Assembly (NCBI GenBank): GCA_038106145.1
Contig: JAYODD010000001.1
Coordinates: forward strand, 1 to 64,000
Direction of reading: 5' to 3'
Origin: JBFJKD01 sp038106145
Lineage (GTDB): Bacteria; Pseudomonadota; Gammaproteobacteria; Pseudomonadales; Porticoccaceae
Length of the DNA stretch: 64,000 bases
Under the pieces are notes generated by a model. That model ran no database searches, was not told the DNA's origin, and saw only the letters and a program-made list of their open reading frames with translations. Position 1 is the stretch's first letter, and each line of letters starts with the position of its first letter. Of the stretch, positions 28,388 to 37,036 are shown piece by piece. A program made the translations under genes and the position numbers.

Positions 28388-29551
28388 ATGAAAATTAAAC
28401 GGTTTATCGGTAGCGATATGCGCCACGCCCTGCGCGCGGCGAAAGAAGCGTTGGGCGCGGATGCGGTGATGTTGTCCAACCGCGCCGTGGCCGAGGGTGT
28501 GGAAATTACGGTGGCCGTCGATTACGACGAAGAAGCTATCGCCAATATGCCCAGCAGTGACGACCTGGGCGGGATTGGGCGGCACGCCAATGCCGCGCAC
28601 CGGCAAGCGGCAACCGGGCCGGACCTGCTGGCGGATATGCGTCGGGAGCTATCGGATTTGCGCGGCATGCTCGAAGGGGAGCTATCCCAGCTGGCATGGC
28701 GCGAAATGGCGCGCCGACAACCCTTGCGGGCGGCACTGGTGGCGCGTTTACAGGGGCTGGGGTTGAGTCGCGATCTGTGTCTGCTGATTGCCAAACAGGC
28801 GGCCACTGGCTCCAATCTCAAAGAAGCCTGGAAATTAGCGTTGCGTAGACTTGCATCAATGCTGATAGAGGGCGGAGAAGATATTCTCGAAAAAGGTGGC
28901 GTGGTCGCCATCGTCGGGTCAACCGGGGTGGGCAAAACGACAACTGTTGCCAAGCTGGCCGCGCGTTTTGCGCTGCGCAACGGGCGCAAGCAAGTCGGGC
29001 TGATCAGCACCGATTGTTTTCGCATTGGTGGTCAGGAGCAACTGGATACCTTTGGCCGCATCATCGGCGTACCGGTACTGTCCGCCAACAGTGCCGACAG
29101 CCTCGCCAGGGCAATTGAAGAGTTAAAGGGGCGCAAACTGATCTTGATCGATACCGCTGGCATGAGTCAAAGGGACGTAGGGTTGGCGCAACAATTCGCC
29201 ACCCTGCGCGGCGCGGGTCGCGATGTCAAAACGTATTTGACCCTCTCCGCAACGTCGCAGCGCTCCATCACCGATGAGGTGGTAAAAACATTTAGCAAAG
29301 TACCGTTGGCGGGCGCCATCGTTACCAAAACCGACGAAACCTCCAGTCTGGGGCCGGTACTGTCGATTCTTGTCGGCCGTAAATTGCCGGTTTCGTATAT
29401 TGGCAACGGCCAGCGAGTGCCGGAAGATATTCAACCCGCGCGTCGGGTCGAGCTGGTAAAAAGTGCCCTCAGGCTAATGGAGCAAGTAGGGTGGGAGAGT
29501 CCCGCGCCGCCACCGCTAAATTCCCGCGGGAGAACCAGCGCCCATGGGTAG
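28388..29551 (+). CDS. flhF: flagellar placement GTPase FlhF
   Basis: FlhF is an SRP-family GTPase that recruits early flagellar parts to the cell pole. The 387-residue product has a basic N-terminal B domain (MKIKRFIGSDMRHALRAAKE), an N domain, and a G domain with GSTGVGKTTTVAKLAARFA, the DTAGM motif and TKTDE. The presence of flhF plus fleN suggests one polar flagellum. A GGAGGAG ribosome site precedes the ATG. fleN overlaps its end by 8 bases. Confidence 0.95.
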   Translation: MKIKRFIGSDMRHALRAAKEALGADAVMLSNRAVAEGVEITVAVDYDEEAIANMPSSDDLGGIGRHANAAHRQAATGPDLLADMRRELSDLRGMLEGELSQLAWREMARRQPLRAALVARLQGLGLSRDLCLLIAKQAATGSNLKEAWKLALRRLASMLIEGGEDILEKGGVVAIVGSTGVGKTTTVAKLAARFALRNGRKQVGLISTDCFRIGGQEQLDTFGRIIGVPVLSANSADSLARAIEELKGRKLILIDTAGMSQRDVGLAQQFATLRGAGRDVKTYLTLSATSQRSITDEVVKTFSKVPLAGAIVTKTDETSSLGPVLSILVGRKLPVSYIGNGQRVPEDIQPARRVELVKSALRLMEQVGWESPAPPPLNSRGRTSAHG

Positions 29552-30419
29552 TAATGTCGCGACACTTGATCAGGCTTCCGGTCTGCGGCGTCTGACCAGA
29601 GAACATCCCATTCGCGTGATTGCCATTGCCAGCGGCAAAGGAGGTGTCGGTAAAACCAATATTTCGGTGAACCTGGCCACGGAATTTTCGCGGCTCGGTC
29701 GACGGGTGATGTTGATGGATGGCGATATGGGGCTCGCCAACGTGGATGTGTTGTTGGGGATTCACCCGGAGTACGATTTGCGTCATGTGATATCCGGGGA
29801 GCGCAGCCTCGAAGAAGTGATCATCGACGGCCCCGCCGGTATGCAAATCATTCCCGGATCGTCGGGAGCGGCGCGTATGAGTCAGTTGAGCGCGGCGGAA
29901 CAGGCCGGACTAATCCGCGCGTTTAGCGAAATTAGTTACCCGGCGGATATTCTTATCGTCGACACCGCAGCCGGTATTACGGACAATGTGACCACCTTCA
30001 CCAAGGCGGCGCAGGAAGTTATTGTGGTGGTGTGCGATGAACCCGCGTCCATTACCGATGCCTACGCGCTGATCAAAGTGCTAAGTCGCGATCACGGCGT
30101 CAAACAGTTTCACGTACTTGCCAATATGACTCGCAATAACGCCCATGGTGAGGAGTTGTTCGCCAAAATTGCGCGGGTCAGCGATCATTTTCTATCCGTG
30201 CGCCTGGAGTACCTCGGCGCGCTGCCCTTCGACGAAGCTCTGCGAAAAGCGGTACAACGGCAGATTCCGGTGGTGGAGTTATTCCCGCGCAGCAAGATCG
30301 CATTGGCATTGCGGGATGTGGTGAAGCGCATTGATAAATGGCCGCGCCCAAATGGCGCCAATGGCAACGTGGAGTTTTTTGTCGAGCGCTTGATTGAACT
30401 CGGCCACCAAGGGGATTGA
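29544..30419 (+). CDS. fleN: flagellar number regulator FleN/FlhG
   Basis: FleN is a MinD/ParA-type ATPase that restricts flagellar number by antagonising FleQ and FlhF. The 291-residue protein keeps the deviant Walker A (SGKGGVGKTNIS with the signature lysine), the MDGDMGLANVDVLLG switch I region and IVDTAAGI Walker B. A C-terminal amphipathic helix lies near residue 275. It overlaps flhF and fliA. Confidence 0.95.
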   Translation: MGSNVATLDQASGLRRLTREHPIRVIAIASGKGGVGKTNISVNLATEFSRLGRRVMLMDGDMGLANVDVLLGIHPEYDLRHVISGERSLEEVIIDGPAGMQIIPGSSGAARMSQLSAAEQAGLIRAFSEISYPADILIVDTAAGITDNVTTFTKAAQEVIVVVCDEPASITDAYALIKVLSRDHGVKQFHVLANMTRNNAHGEELFAKIARVSDHFLSVRLEYLGALPFDEALRKAVQRQIPVVELFPRSKIALALRDVVKRIDKWPRPNGANGNVEFFVERLIELGHQGD

Positions 30420-31135
30420 ATGCAGTGAGTGGTGCAGCGGTGTACGCGAGGAGTGAAAAAGATCAGGGCGAGGCGCTGATTCGCGAGCACATGTCTCTGG
30501 TCAATCGTATCGCCCACCATCTCGCGGCGCGATTACCGGCCAGCGTTGAAGTTGACGATCTGATTCAGACGGGCATGCTGGGTTTACTCGATGCCGCTAA
30601 AAATTATAACCCCACCCGCGGCGCAAGTTTTGAGACCTACGCCGGTATTCGCATTCGCGGCGCCATGCTCGATGAATTGCGGCGGTGCGATTGGGCGCCG
30701 CGCTCGGTGCAGCGCAAGGCGCGTCAACTGGCCGAAGCGACACGGATTGTCGAAAACCAGAAACAGGGCCACGCCAGCGACAGTGAAGTGGCTGAACAAC
30801 TGGGGCTGGATATTCAGGAGTTTCACGCCATGGCGCGGGACGCGTCGGTGTATCGCGTGGTGTGCTTTGAAACCGACGAAACATTAGAGGTGGACGATTA
30901 CAGTGAAGCGGGTCCCGAGGAAACCGTTCACAATAGCGCTTTTCATGGCGAGCTGGCGCGGGGTATCAGCAATTTGCCGGAGCGGGAAAAGCTGGTCATG
31001 TCCCTGTATTACGACGAAGAACTCAATCTGCGGGAAATCGGCGAGGTGCTGGGCGTCAGCGAATCCCGTGTCTGTCAAATCCACAATCAGGCTCTGAATC
31101 GCCTGCGTGCACGCCTCGCGAGCTGGACAGGTTAA
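30416..31135 (+). CDS. fliA: flagellar sigma factor FliA (sigma-28)
   Basis: FliA directs RNA polymerase to late flagellar promoters such as the one at 3261. The 239-residue protein has region 2 (DDLIQTGMLGLLDAAKNYN, SFETYAGIRIRGAMLDELR), region 3 and the region 4 HTH (LREIGEVLGVSESRVCQIHNQA). The TTG at 30416, overlapping the fleN stop, gives the family-like start MNAVSG; a GTG at 30425 has better ribosome-site spacing. No flgM is in the window. Confidence 0.96.
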   Translation: MNAVSGAAVYARSEKDQGEALIREHMSLVNRIAHHLAARLPASVEVDDLIQTGMLGLLDAAKNYNPTRGASFETYAGIRIRGAMLDELRRCDWAPRSVQRKARQLAEATRIVENQKQGHASDSEVAEQLGLDIQEFHAMARDASVYRVVCFETDETLEVDDYSEAGPEETVHNSAFHGELARGISNLPEREKLVMSLYYDEELNLREIGEVLGVSESRVCQIHNQALNRLRARLASWTG

Positions 31136-31175
31136 TTATCGTGTCGCGGGGCCTTTGCTGTTATCGGTGTAGCGC

Positions 31176-31940
31176 ATGAACGTGTGGGTCATTGCCAATC
31201 CCGCGAAAAATGCGGGCAAAACCACGACCTCCGTCACATTAGCGGGCGAATTGGTGAGCGAAGGCTCTTCAGTTTTACTCATTGAAACCGATACACAGGG
31301 CAACATACGCGCATTCTTCAAACACGCAGAGGTACCGGACGACGGTCTGCACAAACTGTTTGTCGGCGATATCGGCGCGGATATCAGCGCCCTGTTCGTT
31401 GCGACTGGTATCGACGAGTTAAGTGTTATGACCGCTGGCGCAGCGCTGGAGGAAGTGTGTAACCGGCTATTGTCGCAGCAGGGCAAGGGGCTGGTGTTGA
31501 AGGAGTTTCTGATCCAGTGCGAGGAACGTTTTGACCATGTCCTGATCGATTGCTCGACCCGTGTTGACCTGTTGACTGTCAATGCCCTTGCGGCTTGCGA
31601 TCTGTTAATTGCGCCGGTGCGTAGTGGCGACGACGATCAGGGCGGACTGGATAACCTGTTAAAAACCGCGGCCATGGTTGGCCGCAGCCGGGGGCGGGAT
31701 GTCGACGTACTGGTGGTGCCGGTAAAGCACAACCCTAGTGCCGACAACGCGGAAGATGCCATGGTGGCGCTGAAATTGCAGTTTGGCGATAAATTATGGG
31801 ATGGATTTATACCCGACGATGCCAGTTTTGCCAGTGCGGCGGACGCGGGTAAACCGTTATCCCTACAGGAACCGTCTGCGCCGGGTGCCGTGGCCTACCG
31901 CCAGTTGCGCGCCCGTCTTGGCGAAATGAGTGCGCAATGA
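31176..31940 (+). CDS. divergent ParA-like ATPase downstream of fliA
   Basis: This is a 254-residue MinD/ParA-fold protein. In Pseudomonas, Vibrio and Shewanella a ParA homologue (ParC-type) after the chemotaxis genes positions chemoreceptor arrays at the pole. Here the P-loop reads PAKNAGKTT, where the family has KGGVGKTT: the catalytic GKT is kept, but the first (signature) lysine and the glycines are lost. Walker A' reads LIETDTQGN and Walker B LIDCST. This suggests altered ATP hydrolysis or dimerisation, by inference. It lies 40 bases after fliA, with no che or mot genes between. Confidence 0.8.
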   Translation: MNVWVIANPAKNAGKTTTSVTLAGELVSEGSSVLLIETDTQGNIRAFFKHAEVPDDGLHKLFVGDIGADISALFVATGIDELSVMTAGAALEEVCNRLLSQQGKGLVLKEFLIQCEERFDHVLIDCSTRVDLLTVNALAACDLLIAPVRSGDDDQGGLDNLLKTAAMVGRSRGRDVDVLVVPVKHNPSADNAEDAMVALKLQFGDKLWDGFIPDDASFASAADAGKPLSLQEPSAPGAVAYRQLRARLGEMSAQ

Positions 31941-32076
31941 AGATGAGACGGTAGCACAAGGTTTGCGCAACGGGTCGATACGTAGCGGGGCGCTAGTGGC
32001 CGGGGAGATATAAAGCAATCCGCGGGTTATCGATGATTTTTCATAACCGCCAGGTTATGCGAGGGAGGGTCAGCAG

Positions 32077-32322
32077 ATGGTGGATAAAATTTTTGGCGGT
32101 CCCATGTCGTCCGCATGGCCGCGCAGTCCCGATTCGCAGCAACGTAAACGCAAGTCCCGCGCTGATGGCGAGGATGAGAACCCGGCTAATGACCCCCACC
32201 CCAAGTCCTTGGAAAGTCCCGATAAGTCTCCCGAGGTAGCAGGGCAGGAGTCGCCCGCTGGCGTTCCCACCTCGGTACCATTGCCGGATACTAAATCGAG
32301 GCATATCGACGAATACGTCTGA
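32077..32322 (+). CDS. small hypothetical protein, Pro/Ser/Asp-rich
   Basis: This 81-residue protein has no recognised domain. The ATG is 6 bases after a strong GAGGGAGGGT ribosome site, which supports expression. It is low-complexity (Pro, Ser, Asp, Lys), probably disordered, and ends in SRHIDEYV. It follows the ParA-like gene after 136 bases and may be the last gene of the flagellar region. Function unknown. Confidence 0.55.
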   Translation: MVDKIFGGPMSSAWPRSPDSQQRKRKSRADGEDENPANDPHPKSLESPDKSPEVAGQESPAGVPTSVPLPDTKSRHIDEYV

Positions 32323-32987
32323 TATCTGGCTGGTCAAAACCGTAGGGGTACTGTCAGCAGGCCTCAGCCCCACGTAAGCCTGTCTACCCGTTGATTATAT
32401 TGTGTGTTAACCTTCGGGCTGATTTTCGGATTAGAACAAACCGGCCAGGGGGTCGGATAACCGGCTGAAGTCAGAAAATAAGGGTGTCTCTGGATGAGCG
32501 TGCGACGTGAAATCCACCTGTCACATACCGACGGGAAACTCTCCACAGGCCGACTCTCATTAGCAATGACAAGCGAGTTTGCACTCGGTGAGGATTCAAT
32601 AATTTTGCGGTAAGTCGTCCATACGCTTATATGGAAGGACGGAAGGCAAGAGTTAATAAAACATAAAATTAGTGTTACCCATGGGTAGACATATTATTCG
32701 AAATTGATTAGTGTGCGCCGAATGCCATGAGTTATCCTGGGGTGCTACGCTAGCGGTCGGTGTAGCAAAGGGGGCAGGGGTTGCAGGCCAGTCGGGCAAA
32801 GGCAAGTCAAGGGCGCCCCGCCCGGGTGCGGGTGCCAGAAGATATAAAAAGATAGTAAGTAGCAAGAAAAATCGAGACGGCAGCCATTGATACGTAAGTA
32901 CAAAAGCTAAAAATCGTAGGCAAGTAAAATAGTAAAAAAAGTACAGGGCAATAGAAAAACCTATAAATAGCAACGGGGGTTGGCGAC
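32323..32987. other. 665-base intergenic region with A-rich leader
   Basis: No gene is supported here. From about 32830 to 32970 the + strand is strikingly A-rich and T-poor and contains several AGTAA/AAGTA-type repeats. It ends in GGGGGTTGGCGAC just before the TonB receptor start, so it is probably its 5' leader. An open frame on the opposite strand (32653-33087) results from this base bias. Confidence 0.5.
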
Positions 32988-35276
32988 ATGAAGTTGACCA
33001 AAAAACTGTTAACGGGTATATCCGCCTGCGCATTCGGGCTGGCAGGGTATGCGCTGCAAGTGCAGGCTGCGGAGGGCGATGCGGCACCTGAGGCCAGGAA
33101 AAAAGGCTCCGCCTCGGTATTGATGGACGAGGTGCTGGTCACTGCCCGTAAGAAAAGTGCGGCGGAAGATGTACAGGACGTGCCTATCCAGATCAGCGCC
33201 TATAGTGGTGAACAACTGGACGCGTTACAAATGCGGAATGTCCAGGATATGAGCTTTTCTATGCCGAACGTTACGCTCGACCCGGTGGGCACATCTATTG
33301 GTACCGCCAACTTCTCCATAAGGGGTATGGGTACCAGCAGCTCCATTCCCTCCACCGACCCCACCGTCGGGTTATTTATCGATGGCATGCATTTAGGGGT
33401 CTCATGGGGCGTGATTCAGGATACTTTTGATCTGGAAGGCATGGAGGTACTGCGCGGGCCCCAGGGCACGCTATTTGGCCGCAACGTGACCGGTGGTGCC
33501 GTGGTCTTGCGCACCCGTCGACCCAGTCACGAATTTAGCCTGCGGGCCAAATCCAGTGTCACCGACGATAACGACCAAGTGTACGCGGTGAGCACAACCG
33601 GATCGTTAATTGAAAATGTATTAGCCGGTAAATTAGCGGTTTATTACCGCAACGACGGCGGCTACTTCGATAACATTGCTCCCGGCGGCAGCAGCCGGGC
33701 AGGGAAGTCCGAAACCTTTATGGTGCGGCCGGCCGTTACGTTTACACCGACCGAAAATCTCGACATTACTTTTATGGGCGAGTTTGGCCAAAATCAGGGT
33801 GATGGAGGTATTCCTCAGAACCAGAGCGCTGACACTTCCAGGAATGTTGGAGGAAAGGCCTTAGACGATTTTGAAGTAAACCTGGATCACGAAGGTGATA
33901 CCGACGGCGAGTGGTCAAGTCTAATTATGGAGACTAACTATCATGTCAGCCTTGGGGATGGGGTGATTACCAATATTCTTGCATACAGAGATTTTGAACA
34001 GTTTTCTAGCGTAGACATAGACAGTTTACCCATTAACCATTTTATCCTGGCTGGCCGTACTGATCAGGATCAAATTAGCAATGAATTGCGTTTTGCCGGA
34101 ACCTTTATGGATGGCGGTCTGGATCTTACCGTAGGTCATTACTATGGAAAGCAAAACCTCACTTATGTAGAAGATCGTATTTTTGGGGTTGATCTTGGAT
34201 TCGGTGGTGGCGAAGGGCTGGAGGCCGTATACGGCGGAGTACAGGATTCAACGACCTGGGGTGCTTTTGCACAGGGAGACTTCCATCTTACCGATAGCCT
34301 GATAATGACTTTGGGCGTTCGCTATACGGAAGAGGAAAAAGATGTGGATATTGCCCTTGGCGCGTTTCTACCCATCGCTAGCGACCCGGTGCAGCCCTGT
34401 TCCATTGCTGAACCCAGATGCACTGACTTTGACTTTGTCGATAACGGCTCCTGGCATAGCTGGTCGCCCAAAGTGGGGTTCCAGTGGTTCTATAACGAAA
34501 GCTCCTCCCTGTACTTTAGCTGGAGCAAGGGCCATCGTAGCGGTGGCTATAACCTGCGTAATACCAACCCGGACTTCCCCCCTGGCCCTACGGAGCAGGA
34601 AACTCAAAATGCGTGGGAAGTGGGTATGAAGTCGGAGTGGCTGGACGGCCGCGTCACCCTGAATGCGGCAGTGTTTCGTAATATCTATGACGATGTCCAG
34701 CGAGATACGCTCGATAGCCAGGCGCGGCAGGTTACTCTCAATGCGGGTGAGCTGACCATTGATGGTGTGGAACTGGATATGAAAATGCTGGTTACCGACA
34801 ACCTGGTACTGTCTTGATCCGTCGGCTACCTCGACGGGCAGTACGATGATCTCGTTGCTAACTTAGTCGGTCCCGCCGCTGTGCCGCCTGCTCCTCCAGA
34901 GTCGGCGATAGATGGTGAAGACGAGGGCCTCATTCCACCTCGGCTGGCGCGTTGGAGTGGGCAGTTTGGAGTTAACTACGATATACCCCTCGAATCTGAC
35001 GCTCTGATATCGCTGCGCGGGTCCTACGCCCATAGAACGCCCTCACCGTTTAATGACGACAATACCGGTATCACCCCCAGTATGGATATGGTGAACGCGG
35101 GTATCTCCTACACCACCCCGGGTGGTCAGTGGACCGCGACTCTGTTTGGCAAAAACCTGCTGGATGATCAACGTCCCACGACGGTGGCACCGTTATTAGC
35201 GGGTGGTGTTCCATTCACCTATTCGCCGCTAGCCAAGGGCCGCGTATTGGGTCTGGAGCTTCAATACCAGTACTAA
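32988..35276 (+). pseudogene. TonB-dependent outer membrane receptor with one in-frame stop
   Basis: This is a TonB-dependent receptor that would import a siderophore, vitamin or glycan through the outer membrane. A signal peptide (first ~30 residues, cleavage near QVQAAE) is followed by DEVLVTARKK at the plug start, the plug domain (VEVLRGPQGTLFGRN-like EVLRGPQGTLFGRNVTGGAV) and a beta barrel ending in LELQYQY. A TGA at 34815-34817 stops translation after 609 residues. The same frame continues at once (SVGYLDGQYDD) to the normal C-terminus at 35276. GGA (Gly) to TGA is the simplest explanation. Either a real null allele or a sequencing error. The substrate is not predictable. The call covers the whole 763-codon frame. 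Confidence 0.88.
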
Positions 35277-35290
35277 TCGTTACCCGAAAT

Positions 35291-35321
35291 AAAAAAGGCG
35301 CACTTCGGTGCGCCTTTTTTT
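35291..35321. terminator. strong terminator after the TonB receptor
   Basis: AAAAAAGGCGCAC-TTCG-GTGCGCCTTTTTTT is a perfect hairpin with a stable TTCG tetraloop, A run on one side and T run on the other. It can act in both directions. Confidence 0.95.
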
Positions 35322-35545
35322 ATTCACGTTTCCCGATACACTCGGTAGCGTCTCCCGCAGGGCGGCTGTTACTTCAGTAACTGCGTGGCATTGCGCATCA
35401 AATTGCTGTTGTGTGATTTCGGTAGAGTTGAATGTAGTCTTAACGTCGGCATCAACGTGGATGATGCAGCTCCGCACTTGTCGATTTGTGGTGGTTCGAT
35501 TGCGCTGGATCCAATGTTTGAGACGACCGGAGTTACAGCAAGGAC
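35322..35545. other. 224 bases without a supported gene
   Basis: A short frame on the - strand (35280-35477, GTG start) overlaps the terminator and matches nothing known. I see no other signal in this stretch. Confidence 0.4.
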
Positions 35546-35791
35546 ATAACGGGACTCATTGTAATTTTGGCAATTGGTGCCATCGCGGAATGGTTGGCGG
35601 GAAACTTGATGAAGGGCGGTGATTTTGGTTTGCTGGGTAACACCGTCGTTGGCGTGATGGATTCAGTCATCGGTGGCGTTTTATTTGACCCACTCGGGAT
35701 TTCGGCGGGGTAATCAATCGGTTCTATCGTGACTACAACTGCCGGTGCGGCGTTGTAGCTGTTCGTAGCTGGTATCGTCAAGAAGGCACAG
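35546..35791 (+). pseudogene. decayed GlsB/YeaQ/YmgE-type membrane protein
   Basis: Reading from 35546 the frame gives GLIVILAIGAIAEWLAG, then GLLGNTVVGVMDSVIGG and LFVAGIVKKA. This is the pattern of the small transglycosylase-associated (GlsB/YeaQ) membrane proteins, which are about 80 residues with three helices. Two in-frame stops (TAA near 35711, TAG near 35756) and an ATA where the start should be show that it is dead. It lies just outside the island's left end, so it belongs to the host chromosome. Confidence 0.75.
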
Positions 35792-35855
35792 GGCCCCCAT
35801 GGAAAATGCCCACCGAGACGATAGTCAAGAGCTGTACACCAGGGGCTTGAGTTAA

Positions 35856-35901
35856 TGGTAGCTACGGGTGGACTTGAACCACCGACCCCAGCATTATGAA
35901 T
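35856..35901. repeat. attL, 46 bp duplicate of the tRNA-Met 3' end
   Basis: The sequence is identical to 59989-60034: CCA end, acceptor arm, T arm, variable loop, and anticodon arm through the anticodon loop. Similarity stops abruptly at 35902. It marks the outer (left) junction of the island. Confidence 0.95.
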
Positions 35902-35995
35902 TTTGCTGGATATTTTTAACCATTTGATTTTATTAACATAAATCCGAATACCCACAGCGTATTTTGCACAACAGAGCACGACTTTTCACCACAAG

Positions 35996-36013
35996 TCCCG
36001 CAAATCTCCCGCA
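35996..36013. repeat. 18 bp motif, left copy (candidate integrase arm site)
   Basis: TCCCGCAAATCTCCCGCA, about 95 bases inside attL. The same 18 bases in the same orientation occur at 59904-59921, inside the right end. Each copy holds two TCCCGCA units 11 bases apart. Tyrosine integrases bind such repeated arm sites on both sides of the attP core; the assignment is inference. Confidence 0.7.
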
Positions 36014-36083
36014 GGTACCAGTGGTGCCTAGGCAACTTCGTCTGTCCTTTTATCCAGCTGTAAACGAAATAAGCACCCCGTAG

Positions 36084-36132
36084 TTTCACTTTTAGCTCAT
36101 AAAGTGAAATAATAGCTTTTGTGTTTCACTTT
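36084..36132. promoter_or_regulatory. triple TTTCACTTT operator-like array before fic
   Basis: TTTCACTTT at 36084-36092, its exact reverse complement AAAGTGAAA at 36101-36109, and TTTCACTTT again at 36124-36132. The first two form an inverted repeat. The array ends 23 bases before the fic start and covers the promoter zone. The Fic protein has a C-terminal winged-helix-like segment, so autoregulation is plausible. Confidence 0.6.
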
Positions 36133-36354
36133 CATTCAGCAGCGCATAGGTTTGTATGGCCATCAGGTTAGAGGAATATCGCTCTGGCGAATACCGGAAG
36201 GGCTTCCAGTACCAATTCTTTTTGCCCTCTCCTATAAATGAGAGCTGGACCTGGGATACGCCACAGATCAACCGTAAGCGCCGCACCAACCACACCCTGC
36301 CAGTAACAACCCACTGCCGATAAACTACTCGCTCCAATCATTCAGGAGTAAGTA

Positions 36355-36651
36355 ATGAAACACAACAAACAACAATGGCTAGCGCTCATCAAAGAACAAC
36401 AGCAAAGCGACTTAAGCATCGCGGCCTTTTGTTGTGATAAAAACATTAAGGTTAAATACTTTTACTATCACCGCAGCCAGTATTTAAAAAATATCCCTCC
36501 ATCGCCTTTTGTTAAAGCCAATCCGCCGAGTATAAAGGCACCGGATGATCAATCAGCCCGTCTTACGCTTCGCTGTGGCAGCGGTCAGCTCCACCTTCCC
36601 GCCGATGTATCAACCGTCTGGTTGGCCTCGCTGATGAAGGCGCCGGCATGA
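36355..36651 (+). CDS. tnpA: IS66 accessory protein TnpA
   Basis: This 98-residue first gene of IS66 elements has the HTH-like start (KQQWLALIKEQQQSDLSIAAFC) and the conserved C-terminal ADVSTVWLASLMKA segment. It is required for IS66 transposition in studied elements. It overlaps tnpB by 4 bases. Confidence 0.9.
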   Translation: MKHNKQQWLALIKEQQQSDLSIAAFCCDKNIKVKYFYYHRSQYLKNIPPSPFVKANPPSIKAPDDQSARLTLRCGSGQLHLPADVSTVWLASLMKAPA

Positions 36652-36992
36652 AAATCTTTGTTGATGTCGGTGTGGTGTATTTGCATCGCGAGCCGGTTGA
36701 TTTTCGTAAAGCGATCGACGGCCTTAGCTTGATCGTTGAGCAGGCGATGGGCTTGTCGGTCTTTGATCCCGCGTTATTTGTCTTTTGTAACCAGCGTCGC
36801 GACAAGCTGAAAGTTCTTTACTGGGACCGCAGCGGTTTTTGTCTGTGGTATAAGCGGCTGGAGAAAGAAAAATTTAAGTGGCCAAAGAAAGAGAGCCGAG
36901 AGGTGGTAACCTTAACCGAAGAGCAGTTTCACTGGCTACTGCGTGGCTTTGATATTAGTAAAATAAATGCCCATAAAGCATTGGTTTTTTAA
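36648..36992 (+). CDS. tnpB: IS66 accessory protein TnpB
   Basis: This 114-residue IS66 Orf2 protein has the family core VYLHREPVDFRKAIDGLSLIVE, then VFCNQRRDKLKVLYWDRSGF and LEKEKFKWP. It is needed with TnpA and TnpC for transposition. The biochemical role is unknown. Confidence 0.94.
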   Translation: MKIFVDVGVVYLHREPVDFRKAIDGLSLIVEQAMGLSVFDPALFVFCNQRRDKLKVLYWDRSGFCLWYKRLEKEKFKWPKKESREVVTLTEEQFHWLLRGFDISKINAHKALVF

Positions 36993-37036
36993 TTATTTAT
37001 CTCGGGTTTTCGGTGGTTTTTTGCTAAAATACAGGC

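Noticed and set aside
32653..33142. Long open frames on the - strand opposite the TonB receptor leader
   Set aside because: They are produced by the A-rich bias of the + strand leader, lack ribosome sites, and overlap the signal peptide region of the receptor.
34815..34817. TGA as selenocysteine or recoded codon in the receptor
   Set aside because: No SECIS-like hairpin was evident just after it and the family has Gly here; a point mutation or error is simpler.
35280..35477. 65-residue - strand ORF
   Set aside because: It overlaps the strong terminator, starts with GTG, and resembles no known protein.
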